Part shown: piece by piece, positions 53,258-57,723 of the stretch
How the letters are laid out: each line of letters opens with the position of its first letter
How positions within the stretch are numbered: position 1 is the stretch's first letter
DNA from: Rubrivivax sp.
Lineage (GTDB): Bacteria > Pseudomonadota > Gammaproteobacteria > Burkholderiales > Burkholderiaceae_C
Length of the DNA: 57,723 bases
Reading direction: 5' to 3'
NCBI GenBank assembly: GCA_027491255.1
Contig: JAIXWM010000074.1
Coordinates: 1 to 57,723 of the forward strand
Made by a program: the position numbers and the translations under genes
Notes under the pieces: generated by a model
Database searches by the model: none
The model's input: only the letters and a program-made list of their open reading frames with translations
Told to the model about the DNA's origin: nothing

Positions 53258-54292
53258 TCAGGTCACCCGCCCGTACCACAGCAGGGACAGCGTGGTGCCG
53301 GCAGTCACGAGCAGCGCGGCCAGCAGGGCCAGCAAGGCGGTGACCTCGGTTTCGCGGGTCTCTGTCTGCAGCCTGGAGCCGAGCTGCTGGTAGACGCCGC
53401 GCAGCGCCTCGGCGGTGGCGGCCTGGTGGTATTGGCCGCCGGTCATGCGCGCCACTTCGCGCAGGGTGGCTTCGTCCAGTTGCAGGTAGAAGGCCATGCC
53501 TTCGCCGGCCTTCAGGTGACCGTCGGGTGTGCCCAGGCCGACGACATGCACGCGCACGCCGCGGTCGGCCGCCATCTGCGCGGCACGCAAGGTGTCCACA
53601 CCGGTGGTACGACGGCCGTCGCTGAGCAGGATGATCGCAGCCGGCTTGTACGAACCCGGCGCCACGGGCTCGAAAGTCTTTGGCGGCGTCTTTGCCTGCC
53701 TGTCCAGGCTTTGTGCCGGGCGCTGCGAGCCGAAGAGCATGTCGCTCAGGTCGATGCCGTGGTCCGGGAAGAGCTCGGTCAGGCACACGACGATGGCGCT
53801 GCCGATGGCCGTGCCCCGCTGCATCTGGATGCCGTCGATCGCGCCCACCAGTGAAGGGCGGTCACGCGTGATCTGCTGCGCCACTTGCGCGGTGCCGGCA
53901 AAGGTGACGAGGCCGACGTCGATGTCGCGCGGCAGATCCTGCAGGAAGCTCTTGGCAGCTGCCTGCGCCGCGACCATGCGCGTGGGTTGGACGTCGGTCA
54001 CCCGCATGCTCAGCGACACGTCGATCGCGAGCATGATGATGGATTTCGTCCACGGCAGGGTGACGCGCGCGACCGGGCGCGCCAGTGCCAGCAACAGGAC
54101 GGTGAGCGCCAGAAGGATCAGCGCGGGTGGAATATGGCGCCGCCATGCGGGGCCGGCTGCCAGGCGGGCGACGGCGATGCTGCTCAGGCGCAGCACCGGC
54201 TTGCCGCGCCGCCGCAGCAACCAAAGGTAGAGCGCCGGCAGCAGGGGCAGCAGCAGCATCCACCACAGGTACTGGGGCCAGAGGAAGCTCAT
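53258..54292 (-). CDS. VWA-domain membrane protein (BatA/aerotolerance-like)
   Basis: A 344-residue protein with two N-terminal transmembrane helices (YLWWMLLLPLLPALYLWLL and PALILLALTVLLLALA), a von Willebrand A domain with the MIDAS motif DVSLS (Asp91, Ser93, Ser95), and a final C-terminal helix. This BatA-type layout puts the VWA domain in the periplasm. BatA-like proteins usually pair with a MoxR ATPase, which is not in view. A Pro/Lys/Gln-rich insert (about 183-205) interrupts the VWA fold. It ends the leftward sulfur-gene run. Confidence 0.88.
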   Translation of the reverse strand: MSFLWPQYLWWMLLLPLLPALYLWLLRRRGKPVLRLSSIAVARLAAGPAWRRHIPPALILLALTVLLLALARPVARVTLPWTKSIIMLAIDVSLSMRVTDVQPTRMVAAQAAAKSFLQDLPRDIDVGLVTFAGTAQVAQQITRDRPSLVGAIDGIQMQRGTAIGSAIVVCLTELFPDHGIDLSDMLFGSQRPAQSLDRQAKTPPKTFEPVAPGSYKPAAIILLSDGRRTTGVDTLRAAQMAADRGVRVHVVGLGTPDGHLKAGEGMAFYLQLDEATLREVARMTGGQYHQAATAEALRGVYQQLGSRLQTETRETEVTALLALLAALLVTAGTTLSLLWYGRVT

Positions 54293-54415
54293 GGGCGGTT
54301 CGAGCGCGTGAAGCGTGCCTGCTCGGAAGTGAGCGGACAGACCCGATTCTGGGCCAGGCGGGCCAGGCGTGCTCGCGGCCTGTGGGCGTGCTGCTGCGGG
54401 GTGCAGGCCTGCGCG

Positions 54416-54595
54416 CTATTTCGACATCGAGCAGTGGCCGCCGGAGGCGGCTTGTCCGGAACCAGCGGCGATGAGCGGCGGCTCGCGCGTCAGGTCGATG
54501 GCGGGGGAGCGGGCCCAGTCCCAGGCCAGGAAGGCCACCAGCACGGCCCAGAAGACGGCCGTGCGCAATGGGGCTGAGGAGCGTATCTTCGTCAT
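54416..54595 (-). CDS. Small single-pass membrane protein of unknown function
   Basis: A 59-residue ORF with one hydrophobic helix (TAVFWAVLVAFLAWDWARSP) and a short C-terminal part ending GGHCSMSK. It lies 30 bases after the YeeE/YedE gene on the same strand, and no competing frame in this interval looks like a gene. A longer start at 54616 would add seven residues. I do not recognise the family; co-location suggests a link to the sulfur transporter or the VWA protein. Confidence 0.5.
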   Translation of the reverse strand: MTKIRSSAPLRTAVFWAVLVAFLAWDWARSPAIDLTREPPLIAAGSGQAASGGHCSMSK

Positions 54596-54625
54596 GGCGC
54601 GTGGCCTTGCGGACAATTCTTCGAC

Positions 54626-55702
54626 TCAAAAGCCGAAGTGCCGGCGCACCCGCACGCCGATCAGCGTGCCGGCGAATGCCATCGGCACCCAGATCCAGCC
54701 GTGCAGACTGCCGGTGGAGATGCCGCTGAGCATGGCGCCGACGTTGCAGCCGAAGGCCAGGCGGGAGCTGTAGCCCATCACGAAGCCGGCTGCCAGACCC
54801 ACCATCCACTGCCGGCCAGTCAGTGGACGCGCCGCTTCGCCGCCGTCGCGTGCGGCGACCCACAGCGCGCCGCCGAGGATGCCGATGTTGGTGATCGACG
54901 TGACGTCAAGCAGAACGGTCTGGGTCAGGCGCTGCGCGTTGCCGGCCTGCGACCAGAAGGCGTTCGCCATGGGATCGAAGGCGCCGAGCGCGGTGGCGGC
55001 CTTGGCGGCCCACAGGCCGAAACCATAGACCACGCCCCAGGGCTGGCCGGCGATGACGAGGTTCAGCGTCGCCAGCACGGCCAGCGCCACGGCGCCGACG
55101 AACCAGCGCCGGTCCCACCAGGGCTGTTGCCATCCGGCCCAGCGACGCACGGACACGCCCACCGCCAAGAGCACGAGCCAGGTGCCTGCCAGCGCTGCGC
55201 CGACGCCCCACGCCGACACCAGCCCCACCGGCGTGCTCTGCCCGAGCGCGAGCCAGCTGTCCAGGTGCACCGAGCCGAGAAAACTGCCGAGCGCGAACAA
55301 GGGCAGGATGCCCATGTTCAGCGGCACGCCCAGACCGGCCTTGTACAGCGTGCCCGAACCGCAGCCGTCGGCGATCTGCATCGTCAGCCCGAAGACGAAG
55401 GCGCCCACCAGCAGGCTGACGCTGGGCGGCCCCAGTGCCGCCTGCAGTTCCGAAAAGGTGCCGAGCAGCGGCATGGCCATCGTCGCTGCCAGGCCCAGCA
55501 GGAGCAGTTGACCGACGACGCCGCGCGGGTCTCGCTCCTCGATCAGCCGTCGCCATCCGGTGGTGAAGCCGAAGCGCGCGCCCGCCAGGGCCGCGCCAAG
55601 GCCGATACCCACCAGGAACAGCGCCGCCTGGCGTACGGCCACGCTCCACAAGAGGAAGACGAAGAAGGCGGCCAGGGCGACCGCCAGCGGAAGACGCTTC
55701 AT
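54626..55702 (-). CDS. YeeE/YedE-family sulfur (thiosulfate) transporter
   Basis: A 358-residue inner-membrane protein with about nine hydrophobic segments. The two hallmark cysteines that relay thiosulfate are in ADGCGSGTLYKAGLG (Cys114) and AFGCNVGAMLSG (Cys319). The ATG at 55702 begins MKRLPLA; the upstream part of the frame is polar and crosses the rhodanese end. It is 31 bases after the periplasmic rhodanese gene. The pair suggests thiosulfate or other sulfane-sulfur uptake; thiosulfate is inferred from the family. Confidence 0.92.
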   Translation of the reverse strand: MKRLPLAVALAAFFVFLLWSVAVRQAALFLVGIGLGAALAGARFGFTTGWRRLIEERDPRGVVGQLLLLGLAATMAMPLLGTFSELQAALGPPSVSLLVGAFVFGLTMQIADGCGSGTLYKAGLGVPLNMGILPLFALGSFLGSVHLDSWLALGQSTPVGLVSAWGVGAALAGTWLVLLAVGVSVRRWAGWQQPWWDRRWFVGAVALAVLATLNLVIAGQPWGVVYGFGLWAAKAATALGAFDPMANAFWSQAGNAQRLTQTVLLDVTSITNIGILGGALWVAARDGGEAARPLTGRQWMVGLAAGFVMGYSSRLAFGCNVGAMLSGISTGSLHGWIWVPMAFAGTLIGVRVRRHFGF

Positions 55703-55733
55703 CGGCTTTCGAATCGGCAGTCGGCCTGCAGGC

Positions 55734-56687
55734 TCACTTGACCGTGCGTTCCGCCCACAAGCGGGCGTCAATGGCGAGTTGCTTGGCGCGGCTGGGCACG
55801 TTGTCCATCAGGGCGGCCAGGGGGTTCTGGGTCCAGTCGACCATCGAGCCGGCGTACAACTTGACGTTCTTCTGCCCCGCCACCTCGGACAGCGCGAACC
55901 AGTTGGTCGCCGCCCAGTGCCCGGTGTTGCAGAAACTGACGGTGTCGGCGTCGCCGCTGGCAGGCGGCAGCGACGCGGCGATGCGGCGGACCTCCTCCGG
56001 GGCGACCAGGCTCGAGGAGCCGGTCGCGAACCAGCGCGAGTGCTCGAGGTTCACGGCGCCCTTCAAGGTGCCCGGCAGCTTCGCCGCCTGGTGCCTGGTG
56101 TCGCCGCTGAAGAAGTCCGCCGGGCGGGAATCGACGAGCCGTCCCTTGCCGGACTCGATCTGTGCCTTGACCTCGTCACGCGTGGCGATCAGCGACTTGT
56201 CGATCGACGGCGAAAAGCCGCTGGGGGTGAGGCTGACATTGACGGTGTCCTGCGCAAGGCCCGCCTGCGCCCATGCCTTCACACCGCCGTTGAGCACCGA
56301 CAACTCCTTCAGGCCGAGCACCTTCAGCGACCAGTACACGCGCGCTGCCGCACCGAAATCGGTCGCATCGGCACCGGAGGAGACGACCACGGCATGCGTC
56401 GCCGGCGTCAGGCCGAGGCGCTGCACCAGAGCCGTGAGCTTGGGCAGGTCAGGCAGTTCGCCGGGGTTGGCGGCGGGCCCACGCCACTCGGCGTAGGGAG
56501 CCGAGACGGACCCGGGGATGCGCTTTTCCGCGTAAGCCTTCGGTTCCCGGATATCGATGACCCGCACCGAAGCGCTGCGCAGCAGCGGCTGCAGTTCGGC
56601 CGGGGACAGCAGGGGCGGTGCCGCCACGGCAGCACATGCCAGCAGCGCCGATGCAGCGCCGAGGATCACAGAGCGAATCGAAGACAT
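55734..56687 (-). CDS. Periplasmic tandem rhodanese sulfurtransferase
   Basis: A 317-residue protein with a signal peptide (VILGASALLACAAVAA-type leader ending near residue 23) and two rhodanese domains. The first (about 25-145) lacks a cysteine in its loop; the second has the active-site Cys253 in SFCNTGHWAAT. It differs from the cytoplasmic SseA at 16315-17178 by the leader and by the CNTGH loop. Location before the YeeE/YedE gene suggests it prepares or passes sulfane sulfur to the transporter. The upstream gap (56688-56825) is AT-rich with several short inverted repeats and probably holds the promoter. Confidence 0.9.
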   Translation of the reverse strand: MSSIRSVILGAASALLACAAVAAPPLLSPAELQPLLRSASVRVIDIREPKAYAEKRIPGSVSAPYAEWRGPAANPGELPDLPKLTALVQRLGLTPATHAVVVSSGADATDFGAAARVYWSLKVLGLKELSVLNGGVKAWAQAGLAQDTVNVSLTPSGFSPSIDKSLIATRDEVKAQIESGKGRLVDSRPADFFSGDTRHQAAKLPGTLKGAVNLEHSRWFATGSSSLVAPEEVRRIAASLPPASGDADTVSFCNTGHWAATNWFALSEVAGQKNVKLYAGSMVDWTQNPLAALMDNVPSRAKQLAIDARLWAERTVK

Positions 56688-56825
56688 GGGATTGGGTGGG
56701 GAAAAAACGAATGAGTCAGTACTTTCGCTCGACCTGCTCATTTTCAGAACGAAGGATTCTGCACATCCTTATTCGAATTTCTCATAAGCGAACGATCCGG
56801 CGCACCTCCGGGCGGCGCGACCGAC

Positions 56826-57440
56826 TCAGGGCTTGGATCTCGGCACGCGCCCCATGAGGTAGAACTCGCTGTTGGGTCGCATTCCTGTCGCGTTGGCCAG
56901 ACGGTTGGACATGCCGAAGAAGGCTGTGATCGCCGCAATGTCCCATGCGTCTTCGTCGTCGAAGCCGTGTTCCCGCAGGGCGGCGAAGTCGGCCTCGTCG
57001 ACCTCTTGCGATCGCTCACAGACCTTGAGCGCGAACTCGAGCATCGCGCGCTGACGCGGTGTGATGTCGGCCTTGCGCCAGTTGATGGCCACCTGGTCGG
57101 CCACCAGGGGTTTCTTCTCGTAGATGCGCAGGATGGCGCCGTGCGCGACCACGCAGTACAGGCAGTCGTTGGCCGCAGACGTTGCAACCACGATCATTTC
57201 GCGGTCGCCCTTGCTGAGGTGGCCGCTGTCCTTGAGCATGAGCGCGTCGTGGTAGGCCACGAAGGCACGCCACTCCGCCGGTCGGTGGGCGAGCGCGAGG
57301 AACACGTTGGGAACGAAACCGGTCTTGGCCTGGACTTCGAGGATCCGGGCCTGGATGTCTTCAGGCAGATCCTGCAGCGCCGGGACAGGGTAGCGCGACA
57401 CCGTGGCGGCGGGATCCGGGGCACTGGGGGGGGGGCTCAT
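56826..57440 (-). CDS. Peroxidase-related (AhpD-like, carboxymuconolactone decarboxylase fold) protein
   Basis: A 204-residue protein of the uncharacterised peroxidase-related family. The AhpD-like redox motif is CLYCVVAHG with Cys93, Cys96 and His100. The C-terminal half (DAWDIAAITAFFGMSNRLAN) is typical. AhpD-type proteins use the CxxC pair to reduce peroxiredoxin partners or peroxides. It is leftward, 138 bases upstream of the rhodanese. A promoter with a perfect -35 is seen about 160 bases upstream. Confidence 0.9.
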   Translation of the reverse strand: MSPPPSAPDPAATVSRYPVPALQDLPEDIQARILEVQAKTGFVPNVFLALAHRPAEWRAFVAYHDALMLKDSGHLSKGDREMIVVATSAANDCLYCVVAHGAILRIYEKKPLVADQVAINWRKADITPRQRAMLEFALKVCERSQEVDEADFAALREHGFDDEDAWDIAAITAFFGMSNRLANATGMRPNSEFYLMGRVPRSKP

Positions 57441-57595
57441 GGGCAGTTCCTTGGCGCTTCGGAGCGCCGTCTCGCGACCATTCGGAGAGTAGAAGCGCGC
57501 GCAGCACGTAATCCATTATCCCGACCTCGGGCAGCGCGCGATGCCGAGTCTTGACGATGCGCGTATTCCCTGTCGTCCCCGTCCGGTTCGGGGCT

Positions 57596-57624
57596 GCCAT
57601 ACCCCCCTAGCCCGACTTTGTCAA
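57596..57624 (-). promoter_or_regulatory. Candidate sigma-70 promoter for the peroxidase-related gene
   Basis: On the minus strand TTGACA (57624-57619) and TATGGC (57601-57596) are separated by exactly 17 bases. Transcription would start near 57589 and leave a leader of about 150 bases. The interval 57441-57723 otherwise holds no gene I can support. Confidence 0.45.
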
Positions 57625-57690
57625 CTTTTCCCCCGTACCTGTCTTTGGCCCGCCGTAAGCCCTTGTCTGGATTGAACCCCACTCGCAGAT

Positions 57691-57723
57691 CCATAATGTA
57701 GTGCCATAATATTATAAGACTTC
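57691..57723. promoter_or_regulatory. AT-rich edge with repeated CCATAAT
   Basis: CCATAAT occurs at 57691-57697 and 57704-57710, and ATAATATTAT (57706-57715) is a perfect palindrome. This is by far the most AT-rich spot in the window. It probably belongs to the promoter of a gene beyond the edge, but only the border is visible. Confidence 0.35.

Noticed and set aside
57437..57694. An 85-codon leftward frame ending in ATGA overlap with the peroxidase-related gene
   Set aside because: The overlap is tempting, but the peptide is polar, repeats Arg/Gly/Asp without pattern, and the best promoter lies inside it.

Overview
The window is 57.7 kb of very GC-rich, densely coding chromosome from a betaproteobacterium, most likely a Burkholderiales member of the Comamonadaceae / Rubrivivax-Leptothrix-Ideonella type. 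This assignment is an inference. It rests on the sdhB-sdhE-gltA order, three Bug-type (TctC) solute receptors, the housekeeping order purD / acyltransferase / hemF / nadD / rsfS / rlmH / maf / rng, a paa cluster with a TetR-type PaaR, and strong G/C third-position bias. I saw no rRNA, tRNA, CRISPR array, insertion sequence or prophage.

Layout. 1-2.1 kb: end of the succinate dehydrogenase operon (sdhB tail, sdhE) and citrate synthase. 2.1-9.5 kb: an accessory organic-acid locus with a LysR regulator, an unusual SDR protein, two Bug receptors and the TcuA/TcuB tricarballylate-oxidation pair, but no transporter membrane subunits. 9.8-12.8 kb, leftward: a hybrid histidine kinase, DsbB and a RidA protein. 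12.8-15.4 kb: ComEC/Rec2 with a repetitive linker. 15.5-17.2 kb, leftward: a 4-oxalocrotonate-decarboxylase-like enzyme and a mercaptopyruvate sulfurtransferase. 17.4-24.9 kb: phenylacetate operon paaG-paaI-paaK-paaABCDE-paaR behind a palindromic operator. 25.0-27.6 kb: a thioesterase/PAS-LuxR pair divergent from CoA-transferase scoAB. 27.6-29.4 kb: gamma-glutamyltransferase.

29.7-42.1 kb is mostly leftward: pyrD (rpiA divergent), a chalcone-isomerase-like protein with a PLP enzyme, a ketopantoate-reductase-like protein with an acyl-CoA synthetase, cfa, an apparently exported methyltransferase, glnS, a DUF1499 protein and a HerA-type ATPase. 42.3-50.3 kb is rightward housekeeping: yebC, purD, acyltransferase, hemF, nadD, rsfS, rlmH, maf, rng. 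50.5-53.2 kb is a small GntR-controlled module (Bug receptor, GntR, amidohydrolase). 53.3-57.4 kb, leftward: a VWA membrane protein, a small membrane protein, a YeeE/YedE sulfur transporter, a periplasmic rhodanese and a peroxidase-related enzyme.

How the parts work together. PaaK activates phenylacetate, PaaABCDE epoxidises the CoA ester, PaaG isomerises the epoxide and PaaI rescues stalled thioesters. The ring-opening (paaZ) and later beta-oxidation genes are not in the window. ScoAB may handle 3-oxoacyl acids from this or related routes. The YeeE-rhodanese pair looks like thiosulfate uptake and sulfur transfer.

The points most worth a second look are a ~150-residue histone-H1-like tail on RsfS, a dispersed ~85-150 bp hairpin-containing intergenic repeat in at least four places, a 21-codon ORF coupled at both ends between paaA and paaB, a methyltransferase with a signal peptide, an SDR lacking its catalytic tyrosine, and several clean operator-like palindromes. 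I found no single obvious undescribed multi-gene system.
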